From Phytohabitans houttuyneae (GTDB lineage Bacteria; Actinomycetota; Actinomycetes; Mycobacteriales; Micromonosporaceae), in the NCBI RefSeq assembly GCF_011764425.1, contig NZ_BLPF01000002.1:1550997-1614996 (forward strand): a stretch of DNA of 64,000 nucleotides, given 5' to 3'. Positions 17,361-26,700 of this stretch are shown piece after piece. Numbering within the stretch: the first letter of the stretch is position 1; each line of letters starts with the position of its first letter. The translations under genes and the position numbers were made by a program. The notes under the pieces are model-generated. The model did not search any database. It saw only the letters and a program-made list of their open reading frames with translations, and was not told the DNA's origin.

Positions 17361-18577
17361 GGCGTGGCCTTGCGGGATGAGGCGGCGCGGTTGCGCGCCA
17401 CCTGGGTGTAGAGGTCGACACCGGCCCGTAGCTGCTGCGCCGTGTACGGGCGCACCACCCGCCCGCTCGGATAGGCCACGCCCACGCGGCCCGGCCCGGC
17501 ACCGGAAGGCGGCGGCAGGGGCAGCGAACCCGACGGCCGCGGCGCACGCCGGCCGGTGGTGCCGGACTGCGACCGCGACGAGACCGGCCTGACCGGCCAG
17601 GACCGGGTCGCCCCGGCCGTTCCTGCCGCCCCCGGCCCGGACCGGGCACCCGGATGGGCGGAGCGCCGGCGGCCGGACATACGCCGGGTCAACTGCTGCA
17701 CGACCATCACCCGCAGGATCATGCCCAGCGGGTTCGAGCCGCCGCCCCTGGTCACATACCGGCGCATCAGCGTCGGAATCTTGACCACAGCCCACAGTAG
17801 ACAGAGCACGACGAACAGGTTCATCACCGCACCGGGATCACCGGGCAGGCCCAGCGTCGGCAGGTTGGCCTGCGGACTGAGGAAGATCGTGAGCGTCGTG
17901 TCCAAGGCGACCGCCTGCGCCACGACCGTGCCGAGCGCGGCCAGCAGAGTGCGCCACCACAGTTTCGCCGCACCCTCGGTTTGTGGCGTGCCGTGCAACG
18001 CCAGCGCGATCGGTGCGAGACCGGCGGCCACGATGAGCACCCCGATCCGCACGATCCACTGCACGATCAGGGCACCGGACAGCACCGCGATCAGCAGGCC
18101 GACCGCCAACAGCAGCACCGCCGCCGGCGCCGTCACATCCTGCACATCCAAAGCCGTGGTGGTCGTGGACCGCAGGTGCTGCATCGATTCCGGAGCCGTG
18201 ATGTCCTGACCGGTCAACGCGGCGGTCACCGCGTTCGCCAACCCAATCAACGCCGACACCAACGGCACGGCGAAGTTGGCGCCGATGAGGCCGACCACCA
18301 GCCGCGGAACCAGCTCGCCCGGACCGTACGTGGTGTGGATCGTGCCCCGGCCAATGACCAGCAGCCCTGTCCACAGGAACGCCAGCACGTAGCCGGCATT
18401 GACAATTCCCAGCGACGTGTCGGCGAAATGCTGCACCTGCGGCAAGGCGGTCACATCCGGGCTGACGAACACGGTGCCAGACAACAGGTCCCACAACGCG
18501 TTCACCGCGCCCAGCACCGCCGCGGCGAACCAGGACAGCACACCCTCGATGATCTGGTCGACCAGCCAGCCCTTCAT
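17357..18577 (-). CDS. TrbL/VirB6-like polytopic transfer protein
   Basis: 406 residues from ATG 18577. It has several membrane segments: WFAAAVLGAVNALWDLLSG, IVNAGYVLAFLWTGLLVIG, VVGLIGANFAVPLVSALIGL, AAVLLLAVGLLIAVLSGALI, IVRIGVLIVAAGLAPIALAL, AVMNLFVVLCLLWAVVKI. The HGTPQTEGAAKLWW region is typical of actinobacterial conjugal TrbL-like proteins. A low-complexity Arg/Pro/Gly-rich linker leads to the PSGRVVRPYTAQQLRAGVDL motif at the C-terminus. It would form the inner-membrane channel of the T4SS. It starts 1 nt after the pilin gene. Confidence 0.8.
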   Translation of the reverse strand: MKGWLVDQIIEGVLSWFAAAVLGAVNALWDLLSGTVFVSPDVTALPQVQHFADTSLGIVNAGYVLAFLWTGLLVIGRGTIHTTYGPGELVPRLVVGLIGANFAVPLVSALIGLANAVTAALTGQDITAPESMQHLRSTTTTALDVQDVTAPAAVLLLAVGLLIAVLSGALIVQWIVRIGVLIVAAGLAPIALALHGTPQTEGAAKLWWRTLLAALGTVVAQAVALDTTLTIFLSPQANLPTLGLPGDPGAVMNLFVVLCLLWAVVKIPTLMRRYVTRGGGSNPLGMILRVMVVQQLTRRMSGRRRSAHPGARSGPGAAGTAGATRSWPVRPVSSRSQSGTTGRRAPRPSGSLPLPPPSGAGPGRVGVAYPSGRVVRPYTAQQLRAGVDLYTQVARNRAASSRKATP

Positions 18578-18578
18578 C

Positions 18579-18917
18579 TCAGCCGCCGATCCAGCCCTGG
18601 ACGATGCCCAGCAGGATCGGCGCCAGGATCGCCAGGGCGTAGCCGAGCAGTGCGTTCTTGAAGGCCGCGTTGGACTTCTCGATCTCGCTGGGGTCACCGC
18701 CGGCGGCCATCCGACGCACGCCGCCGATGGTCAGGAACAAGGTGGCGATGCCCACCAACAGGCCGACAATCCACTCGGTGATCTGGTTGATAATCACCGG
18801 CAGCGGGTACGCGGCCAGGTGCGGATCGGCTGCGTACGCCGGCGCAGCGACAGAAACCGTCACCAGACAGAACACGGCGGCGGTAGTGATGGTGCGGTAG
18901 AGATTGCGGCGGAACAT
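18579..18917 (-). CDS. VirB2/TrbC-like pilin
   Basis: 112 residues from ATG 18917. A signal peptide (TITTAAVFCLVTVSVAAPAY ending AYAAD) is followed by two hydrophobic helices (IINQITEWIVGLLVGIATLF; ALLGYALAILAPILLGIVQG) separated by a short polar loop (GGVRRMAAGGDPSEIEKSNA). This is the layout of pilin-like proteins at the head of Gram-positive T4SS operons. It begins the run of tightly packed genes leading to VirB4. Confidence 0.85.
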   Translation of the reverse strand: MFRRNLYRTITTAAVFCLVTVSVAAPAYAADPHLAAYPLPVIINQITEWIVGLLVGIATLFLTIGGVRRMAAGGDPSEIEKSNAAFKNALLGYALAILAPILLGIVQGWIGG

Positions 18918-18958
18918 GATCCGGACACCTCCCGCCCTCGGCGCAAAGCCGCGGGCAT

Positions 18959-20062
18959 TCAATCGGGTTGAGGTGCGCCACCGGGATCCGAGGACGGGGC
19001 CGCGGAGCACTGCTCCTTCCCGCCGACGATGGTCGAGGTGCGAACACGGCCATCAGGCCGGCCGCGCTCCCGGACCCGGGGCGCCGACACCAGCCGCCTA
19101 TCGGTCCGGTGTCTTGCCCCCAAATCCCGCTGTTGGGCGGCCAACAACGACGCCGCCGTCGGGCCGGCGGCCAACACCGGCCCAACAGCGGCGCTGTTGG
19201 TCGCCAACAGTTCGACCGCAGCGGCGCCGTCGGCCTCTAACGTCCCGCCAACACCGGCGTCGACGGCCAACACCCCAACCCTTGCGCCGGACCGGCCAAC
19301 ACCGGCCCGGTTCGGTGGGCGAGGCCGGCGCAGGGGCACGAAAGCCAGATCCCCGGCGGTGATCGCGGCAGCCAGCTTCCGCTCCGCCCGCGCCCGGCGG
19401 CTGCCCACCGTGCTAGGCGGCGCGCCCAGCCGGGCGGCGGCCTGAGCGAGGGTGGTCTCGCCGAGCCGGGTAGCGGCGATCAGGTTCGCCTCGTCAGCGT
19501 CGATAACCCCGGCGGCCACCGCCCGGGCCAACACCAACTCCGGGTGATCCCACGGCTGGATCGGCGCCATCGGCTCGGCCACGTCGGCCCGGACCAGGGC
19601 AGGGTCGGCCTGCGCGTCCCGCGCCCGACGGGCGGCGCGTAGGCCGGCCCCGATCAGCCGGCCACACACCCGCGGCCCGTCCAGGTCGACGGTTTTGAGC
19701 CGGCTGACGAACCCGACAAGCAGCTCGGCGTCCAGATCGGCGGTGTCGCCGCGCCACCCGACGGTCACCTGCCCGGCGGCCGCGCGCAACCCTGGCAGCG
19801 CCATACCCACGGCGCAGACCACCCACGCGGGGCCGTCCCGGCGGGCCCGCATCACCAACTGCCGCCACACCGCGTCCCGCACACCGCCGCTGGTCGCCGG
19901 TGCGAGCAGCAGCCTGCGCAGCTGCTCCAGCGGCAGAATCCGGTCGGGCAGGCCGTCAAAGCCGCGTCCGTCGAAGGCGATCGGGGCGGGCGGCTGGATC
20001 AGCAGGGTAAAGGCGCGTTCCGCCGCGTCCAACGGGGACGTCGGCCAGCCTCGATTAGGCAT
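18959..20062 (-). CDS. Sigma region 4-like DNA-binding protein of the transfer locus
   Basis: 367 residues from ATG 20062, with GTGAGGT upstream as ribosome-binding site. The middle contains LEQLRRLLLAPATSGGVRDA and PAWVVCAVGMALPGLRAAAG. A helix-turn-helix follows at about residues 215-250 (LGETTLAQAAARLGAPPSTV, GSRRARAERKLAAAI), like sigma region 4. The last 110 residues are low-complexity (Ala/Gly/Arg) and overlap a DNA tract packed with CCAACA hexamers. Comparable proteins sit at the head of actinobacterial conjugation loci. It may regulate the operon or recognise a repeat array; this is inferred. Confidence 0.65.
   Translation of the reverse strand: MPNRGWPTSPLDAAERAFTLLIQPPAPIAFDGRGFDGLPDRILPLEQLRRLLLAPATSGGVRDAVWRQLVMRARRDGPAWVVCAVGMALPGLRAAAGQVTVGWRGDTADLDAELLVGFVSRLKTVDLDGPRVCGRLIGAGLRAARRARDAQADPALVRADVAEPMAPIQPWDHPELVLARAVAAGVIDADEANLIAATRLGETTLAQAAARLGAPPSTVGSRRARAERKLAAAITAGDLAFVPLRRPRPPNRAGVGRSGARVGVLAVDAGVGGTLEADGAAAVELLATNSAAVGPVLAAGPTAASLLAAQQRDLGARHRTDRRLVSAPRVRERGRPDGRVRTSTIVGGKEQCSAAPSSDPGGAPQPD
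19129..19310. repeat. Cluster of about ten CCAACA/TGTTGG hexamers
   Basis: Within about 180 nt, inside the 3' part of the sigma-like gene, CCAACA or its complement recurs about ten times, often as GGCCAACACCGG or CTGTTGGGC. The encoded protein segment is low-complexity, so the DNA repeats may matter more than the residues. A second cluster with the same hexamer lies upstream of the gene. Confidence 0.55.
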
Positions 20063-20171
20063 CGTGACCTCACGGAGGAAGAAAAGCCGGCGACCGCGGT
20101 CCCGCGGTGCCCGGCGTCCATCCCCGCACGGCGACCCAACACCTGACCCCACAGCACTGATCGGGGCGCGT

Positions 20172-20494
20172 CTGTTGGCGCAGGTCCTCGGCGCGCCACC
20201 GGCAACAGCCGCCCAGCGCTGCAGCACCACGACTGGTGCCATCCGCGCAGCGCAGCGACGCCGTTGACCAGTGTTGACCGGACCGGTCTGTGGCCGCAGC
20301 ACCAAGCCCTCACCGTGTCGTGGCCGGGGCTGTGGCCGCCGGGCAGCCAACAGACCTACCGACGCGCTGCTGTTGCCCAACAGCACCCAACGCCCTTGCC
20401 CCGCAGCACACGCTCATCCAGCACGCCGGCCGCGGTTGGGTGGCGTTGGGCGGCGGGAGGCTGTTGGCCTCGTTGCCGGCCCCGACTGTTGGGC
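20172..20494. repeat. CTGTTGGGC-type repeats in the divergent control region
   Basis: The 479-nt gap between the sigma-like gene and the plus-strand gene at 20542 contains TGTTGG/CCAACA-type elements in both orientations. They include the near-palindrome CTGTTGCCCAACAG near 20370-20383, GCCAACAG near 20347, GGTTGGGTGGCGTTGGGCGG near 20433-20452, CTGTTGGCC near 20461 and CTGTTGGGC near 20487. GTTGACCAGTGTTGACC also occurs at about 20263-20279. Iteron-like density suggests a protein-binding array such as an operator, an origin or a transfer-initiation region. Confidence 0.55.
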
Positions 20495-20541
20495 ATTTGG
20501 TTGATGCGAACACGGCCAGCAAGGCGCGGGGCCACCCACAC

Positions 20542-21261
20542 GTGACAACCCACTCCACCAGCGATCCACGATCGCCTCAGCACCGGCCACCGGCCGCGAG
20601 CCTGCGCCGGCCGGCGACGGCGCCTGCCCCCGACAGCACCGCGGTGCCGATCACCGTGTGGCGACTGGACAGCCGTGCCACCGCGAACCCGGTCGACGGC
20701 TTCGCCACCAGACTCGCCCGGCGACTCATCCAGATCTACACCGAACCGCACGACACCGTCGCCGACTTCGACGACGACCCACACCTGGAGGCCGCCAGCC
20801 ACGCCGCTGGCCGCACCTACCTGAGCCTGACCGGGCCGGCGTCGCTGCAGACCTTAGGCCGGCAGCCCGGGGCGGCGTCCCTGATCGTCTGCCGGTGGCC
20901 GCGCTTGGTCGCCTGGCCAACCAGACCGACCACCCTGTTCGCCGCCTGTCACCTGGTGCGCGCACCCGACGGCTGCGTCGTGGCTGCCCTCCGCCGCCGT
21001 GACACCGACCGGGTCGACTACGTCGACCACACCAGAATCCTGCAGCAAGCCACGCAGGCCAGCGGGTTCCGGCACGTGCTGCAAATCGTCGCGGTCGGCG
21101 GCGCGGACACCGGCGACCAGTTCACCTACTACGCCACCGCTGAGGAGGCAACCGAAGTAGTCGGCGCCCAACCCGGCGACGCTGGCATCTGCTACATCGA
21201 CATGCTCGCCCACAGCGCGGCCAGTCCTGGCCACCCGCTGCCCGAACCGGTATGGCCATGA
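20542..21261 (+). CDS. Degenerate methyltransferase-like protein of the transfer locus
   Basis: 239 residues if started at GTG 20542; the frame is open upstream to 20290, but that part is compositionally shadow-like. The core (ANPVDGFATRLARRLIQIYT, EPHDTVADFDDDPHLEAASH, AAGRTYLSLTGPASLQTLGR) has the spacing of the SAM-binding motif I region of N4/N6 DNA methylases (G-D-x-V-x-D-F). The catalytic DPPY/SPPY-type motif is not seen, so it is probably not an active methylase. The C-terminus has VLQIVAVGGADTGDQFTYYA. It is divergent from the sigma-like gene across the repeat-rich region. Confidence 0.6.
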   Translation: MTTHSTSDPRSPQHRPPAASLRRPATAPAPDSTAVPITVWRLDSRATANPVDGFATRLARRLIQIYTEPHDTVADFDDDPHLEAASHAAGRTYLSLTGPASLQTLGRQPGAASLIVCRWPRLVAWPTRPTTLFAACHLVRAPDGCVVAALRRRDTDRVDYVDHTRILQQATQASGFRHVLQIVAVGGADTGDQFTYYATAEEATEVVGAQPGDAGICYIDMLAHSAASPGHPLPEPVWP

Positions 21262-21778
21262 GCGTTAGGGCAGCGTCCCGGGTGGGCGGTGGCCAGTGCG
21301 CGCCCGAGTGCGACGAGCACCGCCGCAGGAGTCGGCCCGTGCGCAAGATGTGGCTAACCGGCAGGTGCCAACGCCGCCGCCGCAAACCTCACCGATCGCC
21401 TCGTACGTGGCGTCCACCGGCCGGCGGCTCAACGCGCGGTACGTCGCACACACCAAGACGGGACGGGGTCGCCGCCACCGGGCATCGACCTGGGCTGAGC
21501 ACAACGAGGGCCGACGGTCCCACCGAGGCAGCCAGATACGTGCCAGAAGCCGGGTCGGCAGAACGGTTCTGGAGCCCCGGCAAACCCGGCGACCCGCGAT
21601 GGAGACGGGCCGCAGCACGAGCTATGACCAACGATCCTGGCTACTACCTGAGGCACGCCAACGACGACCTCGCGCTGGTGCAGAACGACGGGTCGGGCAC
21701 GTCCGCCGACGACGCCAGGTTCCGCCGCGTGGCAGGCTGGGCGACCCCACGTTCCGGATGGGTCGCCTGAGCCGCCGA
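21262..21778. other. Stretch with only a weak small open frame
   Basis: The only frame that looks natural is ATG 21624 to 21770 (MTNDPGYYLRHANDDLALVQ and a further 28 residues). It has no ribosome-binding site and no family resemblance. The preceding 360 nt have no supported gene. The stretch lies between the transfer locus and the MEDS genes and may be a recombination boundary. Confidence 0.35.
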
Positions 21779-22732
21779 TCAGACCGCGCCGGCGGTGAGC
21801 CGCAGCACGAAGCCGTCGCCGGCGCGGCCGAAGGCCACGTGGTCGCACAGCTGGTGGATCAACCAGAGGCCGAGGCCGCCGGGTCCGCCGTTGGTGGCCG
21901 GCAGCAGGCCGGCGTACGGGTCGGTCGGCCCGGCCCCGCCATCGCGGACCGTGATGACCGTCCGGCCGTCGCCGTGCCAGGCCCGCAGCCGCACCGGCGG
22001 CAGCCCGTGGCGCAGCCCGTTGGTGACCGCCTCGCTGACCGCGATGAGTAGCTGTTCGAGCCGATCGATCGACAGGAGCCCACCGACGGCGCCTTGGACG
22101 GCCGCGCGGGCGGCCGCCGGCGTCGGGTCGGTGAGGTCGAGCAGGGGCGGACCGTCCTGCAGCGGGTCGGCCCGCACCGGCGACCGGTCGAGCTCGAACC
22201 GCTCCGGCGGGACGTAGGTCGGGCTCGGCAGGCGCAGCCCGGCGGCGGTGGCCCGGCGGGGGTGGGTGCGCTCGATGTCGGCCAGGACCTCGTCCGGGGT
22301 GGCGCTCGTGTCATACGCGCACATGCTCCACAGTGGAAACTCGTCGTACGCGTGGTTGATGGCCGACTCATAGCGGGCCCACCAGTCCCAGACCGCGGGC
22401 CGCAGGTTGTCCGGCGGCAGCTCCCCGACGATCCGGATCTGGCTGGCGCCCCGGGCCACGTGCTCGGCCAGCAGCGTGCGGTAGGCCCGGATGGCCCCGG
22501 CCGGCCGGGCGTACGTGTCGCCGCCGGGCAGGTAGGCGACGTCGGCGCCGGGCGGCAGGGCCGACTGGACCAGCGCCGTGCCCTTTTCCCCGAACGCGAC
22601 GATCGTCGGCTCGCCGGCTTCGAGCCCGTCCAGCAGGAACGGCACCACGACCTCGAGCAGCTCGTTGGGCGAGGAGTAGTAGACGGCCTCGTGGTAGTAC
22701 CCCTGGTGTCCCGCCGCCGCGCCGGTCCTCAC
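21779..22732 (-). CDS. MEDS-domain sensor with anti-sigma-type HATPase
   Basis: 317 residues from GTG 22732. The N-terminal MEDS domain (about 15-180; EAVYYSSPNELLEVVVPFLL, EPTIVAFGEKGTALVQSALP, RIVGELPPDN) is the sensory module first described in DcmR. The C-terminal HATPase (about 195-317) keeps the N-box (AVSEAVTNGLRHG) and the G-box regions (VRDGGAGPTDPYAG, GGLGLWLIHQLCD), as in RsbW-like serine kinases that control anti-sigma partners. The GTG overlaps the stop of the upstream MEDS-STAS gene (GTGA), so the two form an operon and probably one signalling pair. Confidence 0.9.
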   Translation of the reverse strand: MRTGAAAGHQGYYHEAVYYSSPNELLEVVVPFLLDGLEAGEPTIVAFGEKGTALVQSALPPGADVAYLPGGDTYARPAGAIRAYRTLLAEHVARGASQIRIVGELPPDNLRPAVWDWWARYESAINHAYDEFPLWSMCAYDTSATPDEVLADIERTHPRRATAAGLRLPSPTYVPPERFELDRSPVRADPLQDGPPLLDLTDPTPAAARAAVQGAVGGLLSIDRLEQLLIAVSEAVTNGLRHGLPPVRLRAWHGDGRTVITVRDGGAGPTDPYAGLLPATNGGPGGLGLWLIHQLCDHVAFGRAGDGFVLRLTAGAV

Positions 22733-23504
22733 GGCTCCACCCGCACGTCGACGCCCATCAGCCGGACCAGCTGCCGGGCGGTCCGCGGCGGCCCGCGCAG
22801 GACCGCCGGGTGGCCGCGCCGCTGCGCGTGGTCGACAAGGGCCAGGACCGACCGGTGGTCGCTGAAGCGAAGTCCGGTGAGGTCGAAGACCAGCGCGCCG
22901 TCGACCGGCTCGGCACCGGCCCGGTCCAGCGCCTCCGGCAGCAGGTCGGACGATGTCATGTCGAGTTCGCCGGAAAGGGCGACCGACCCGCGCGAGGGCG
23001 GGCAGGCGAAGACGCGGAACGGCGGGTGCTCGCCGGTCGCGCGCGGGTGCATGCTGGCCAGGCGGGTGAGGGCCGGCTCGGCGATGACGCGACGGTCGAA
23101 GGCGCGCACATGGCGGCCATCGGGTGCTCGCTCATGTACCGGTCGACCAGGTGCTCGTAGCGCAGGAACGCGTCCAGCTGGGCCGCGGTGCGCACCAGCG
23201 GGGTCGCCTCGGCGACCACCCGTAAGCCGGTGAACCCGTCCGCCACAGCGGCCTCGGTGAATGCGCGGTAGGCCGTGACCTGCGCATGTGGCGTGACCGG
23301 GACGCCGCCTGCGTCCACGTCGGCGGTCGAGAAATGCGGCAGCCCGTCGATGCCGAGGCCCGCGTACGCCTGCGGCGGGCCGACGAACACGACTCGCTGT
23401 CCGGCGCGAACGCCTTCGGCGAGGAAGGCCCGGGCGGCACCGAGAAACGTGGCCGCCTCGTCGTAGACGAGGCAGACGTGCTGGTGCGCCGGAGGGACGG
23501 GCAT
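22729..23504 (-). CDS. MEDS-STAS signalling protein (one-base frameshift)
   Basis: From ATG 23504 (ATG 23531 is an alternative): MEDS domain HQHVCLVYDEAATFLGAARA, RVVFVGPPQAYAGLG, RYEHLVDRYMSEHPMAAMCA. One base is missing near 23100, and the other frame then continues FDRRVIAEPALTRLASMHPR and a STAS domain (GSVALSGELDMTSSDLLPEA, GALVFDLTGLRFSDHRSVLA). The usual phosphorylatable Ser of anti-sigma antagonists appears as D-H in FSDHRS, so regulation by phosphorylation may be lost. It pairs with the MEDS-HATPase downstream, like an antagonist/kinase couple. The frameshift is one of several of the same kind in this sequence. Confidence 0.8.
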
Positions 23505-23737
23505 TTCCCGATCGTAGCCGCTGCTCCGCATCGGCGGGCGGGCCGCACGAGGTGGTTCCGCTGCATTTGATACAACCAGTATTGGCGCGTTTACGAACAA
23601 ATCAGGCGCGTGTCGGATTTGTGACGAGGCGATGGGTTTGACCAGCATGCGGTACAAGGATGAGGGCTGGCAACGCTGGACAGGGTCCGTCCTTCGGAGA
23701 TGCCCGCGCTGACCATCGGTGCACCCGGAGGATGTCG

Positions 23738-26700
23738 ATGACGCAAAGCGCTATGGACTTCGCGCACCCTGCCGCCGGTCCGGCCGGCGCGGACACGCGC
23801 ACGCCCGCCGTCGTGGCGCCGGTGGTGCCCAAGGGCGGCGGGGCGATCCGCACCATGGGCGAGACCTTCACCGCCAACCCGGCGACCGGCACCGGGACCA
23901 TGCGCTTTGCGCTGCCGCTCTCGCCGGGCCGCGCCGGTTTCGGCCCTCGGCTGGCGCTGTCCTACGACAGCGGCTCCGGCAACGGACCCTTCGGCCTCGG
24001 CTGGAGCCTGGACCTGCCGGCGATCAGCCGCCGCACCGACCGCCGCATTCCCCGCTACGACGACGCCCAAGAGTCAGACACATTCGTGCTGTCCGGATCC
24101 GAGGATCTCGTCCCGCTGCTGCAGCGGGACGCGGCCGGAAAGTGGGCGCACGTGCCGGAGCCCCGCGACGGGTACCTGGTGCACCGCTACCGGCCGCGGG
24201 TCGAAGGTTTGTTCGCGCGCATCGAGCGGTGGGTCCGCCGATCCGACGGCGACACCTGCTGGCGCACGATCAGCCGGGACAACGTGACGACGTGGTACGG
24301 GCGCACGCCGCGCAGCAGGATCGCCGACCCGGCCGACCCGTCCCGGGTCTTCAGCTGGCTCATCTGCTCCACCCACGACGACAAGGGCAACGCGGCCCGG
24401 TACGACTACGAGCCGGAGACCGCCGACCGGGTCTTCGAGGACGCGCAGGGGCGGTACACAGCGCCCGCGCACGAGCGAAACCGGACCGACGCCGGCCGCG
24501 GCGCCAACCGGTACCTCAAGCGGATCCGCTACGGCAACCGGGTCCCCAACCGCGACACCGAAGGCGCCGCCGTCGACCCGGAGTCCATCCAGGACTGGAT
24601 GTTCGAGGTGGTCTTCGACTACGGCGACGGCCACTACGCCGACGCGCCGGCCGTGGACGGGCAGCAGTTCGCCACCGCCACGGCGGCACCCGCGCCCGGC
24701 GCCCGCTGGCCGGTGCGGTCCGACCCCTTCTCCACCTACCGGGCCGGCTTCGAGGTGCGCACCTACCGCCTCTGCCACCGGGTGCTGATGTTCCACCGCT
24801 TCGCGCAGGAGCTGGGCCGCCCCGACTACCTGACCCGCGCGCTGCGCCTGCAGTACGAGGCCGGCCCCGCTGCGACCTACCTCACCTCCGTCGTCGAGTC
24901 CGGGTACGAGCTGCGCGCCACCGCACAGCTGCCCGACCGGTACCTGGTGCGCTCCTTCCCGCCGGTCGAGCTGGAGTACAGCCGGGTGCCCGACGCGGCG
25001 GCGCTGGCCGGCCTGCCGGTGCGGGACGTGCGCGGCGCCGACCTCGACGCGGTCGGCTCGGCCGCCCGGTGGGTGGACCTGGACGGCGACGGCGCCGCCG
25101 GCATCCTCACCGAGCACGAGGGCGCCTGGTACTACCGCCGCAACGCCAGCGATGTGCGCCCGCCCGACGGCGGCGGGCCGCCCGTCGCCCGGTTCGAAGC
25201 CGCCGTCCCGGTGGCGTCCCGGCCGGCCCTTGCCGCCCGGGCCGGTGCCGCCACGCTGATCGACCTCGCCGGCGAGGGCCGGGTCGGCTTCGCCGCCCTC
25301 GCGCCGGGCACCGGCGGGTTTCACGAGCGCACGCCAGGCGGGGACTGGACGCCGTTTCGGCCCTTCGACACGTTCCCCAACCTCGACATCGACGATCCGA
25401 ACCTGCGGATGCTCGACCTGGACGGCGACGGCATCGCCGAGATCGTCGTGACCGAACAGGACGCCATCACCTGGTACCCGTCGCTGGGCAAATCGGGTTT
25501 CGGGCCGGCGGCGCGCCAGTCGCTCGGCGACGGCGCGGACCGCGGACCGCGGCTCGTCTTCGACGACGGCGCGACCAGCTTCTTCGTCGCCGACCTCAGC
25601 GGTGACGGCACCACCGACCTGGTGCAGATCACCAACGGCGCCGTCTGCTACTGGCCCAACCTGGGGTACGGGCGGTTCGGCGCCCGGGTGGTGATGGACA
25701 ACGCGCCGGTCTTCGGCCCGGCGGAGCTGTTCGACCCAGCGCGGGTGCACCTGGCCGACGTCGACGGCTCCGGCACCACCGACATCGTCTACCTCGGCGG
25801 CGCCGGGGCGACGCTCTACCGCAACCTTGCCGGCAACGGCTGGAGCGACGGCGTAACCCTCCCGCAGTGCGCGGTCGTCGAGCGGCCCGAGGACGCCCAG
25901 GTCGTCGACCTGCTCGGCGCCGGCACCGCCTGCCTGGTCTGGTCGAGCCACGGGACGATGCGGTACGTCGACCTCATGGGCGGCCACAAGCCGCACCTGC
26001 TGGTCGGCCAGCGCAACAACCTCGGCGCCGAGACGCGGCTGAGCTACCTGCCGTCGACCGCGTTCAGCCGGGCGGACCGGCTGGCCGGCCGGCCGTGGAC
26101 GACCCGCCTGCCGTTCGCGGTGCACGTGCTGGAGCGGGTGGAGAGCATCGACCACCTGACCGGCAACCGGTTCCTGACCCGCTACGCGTACCACAATGGA
26201 CACTTCGACGCCGGCGAGCGGGAGTTTCACGGCTTCGGCCTGGTGGAGCAGTGGGACACCCAGCACCTGGCGGCGCTGGCGACCGCGACGAACGTCGACG
26301 CCGCCTCCCACGTGCCGCCGGTGCTGACCAGGACCTGGTTTCACACCGGCGCGCCAGCCGACGGCACCGCCCTACCGGACGGCCTGACGATCGACGAGCG
26401 GCGGGAGGCCTGCCGCGCGCTCAAGGGCGTCATGCTCCGCCGCGAGATGTACGGCCTGGACGGGCGGGCCGAGCAGGACCGCCCGTACGTGGTGACCGAG
26501 CAGGACTTCGCGGTCCACCTGGTGCAGCCGAGGGCACAGCAGCGGCACGCCGTCTTCTACGCCCACCAGCGCCAGGCGGTCGAGTCGCAGTACGACCGGG
26601 TCCCGACCGATCCCCGCGTCAAGCACACGATCGTGCTCGAGGTGGACACCGGCTCCGGCAACGTGCTGCGGGAGCTGCGGATCGCGTACGGGCGTACGGC

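Noticed and set aside
14445-21261. A complete integrative conjugative element
   Set aside because: No integrase, relaxase, VirD4 or attachment repeats are visible; only part of a T4SS locus is present.
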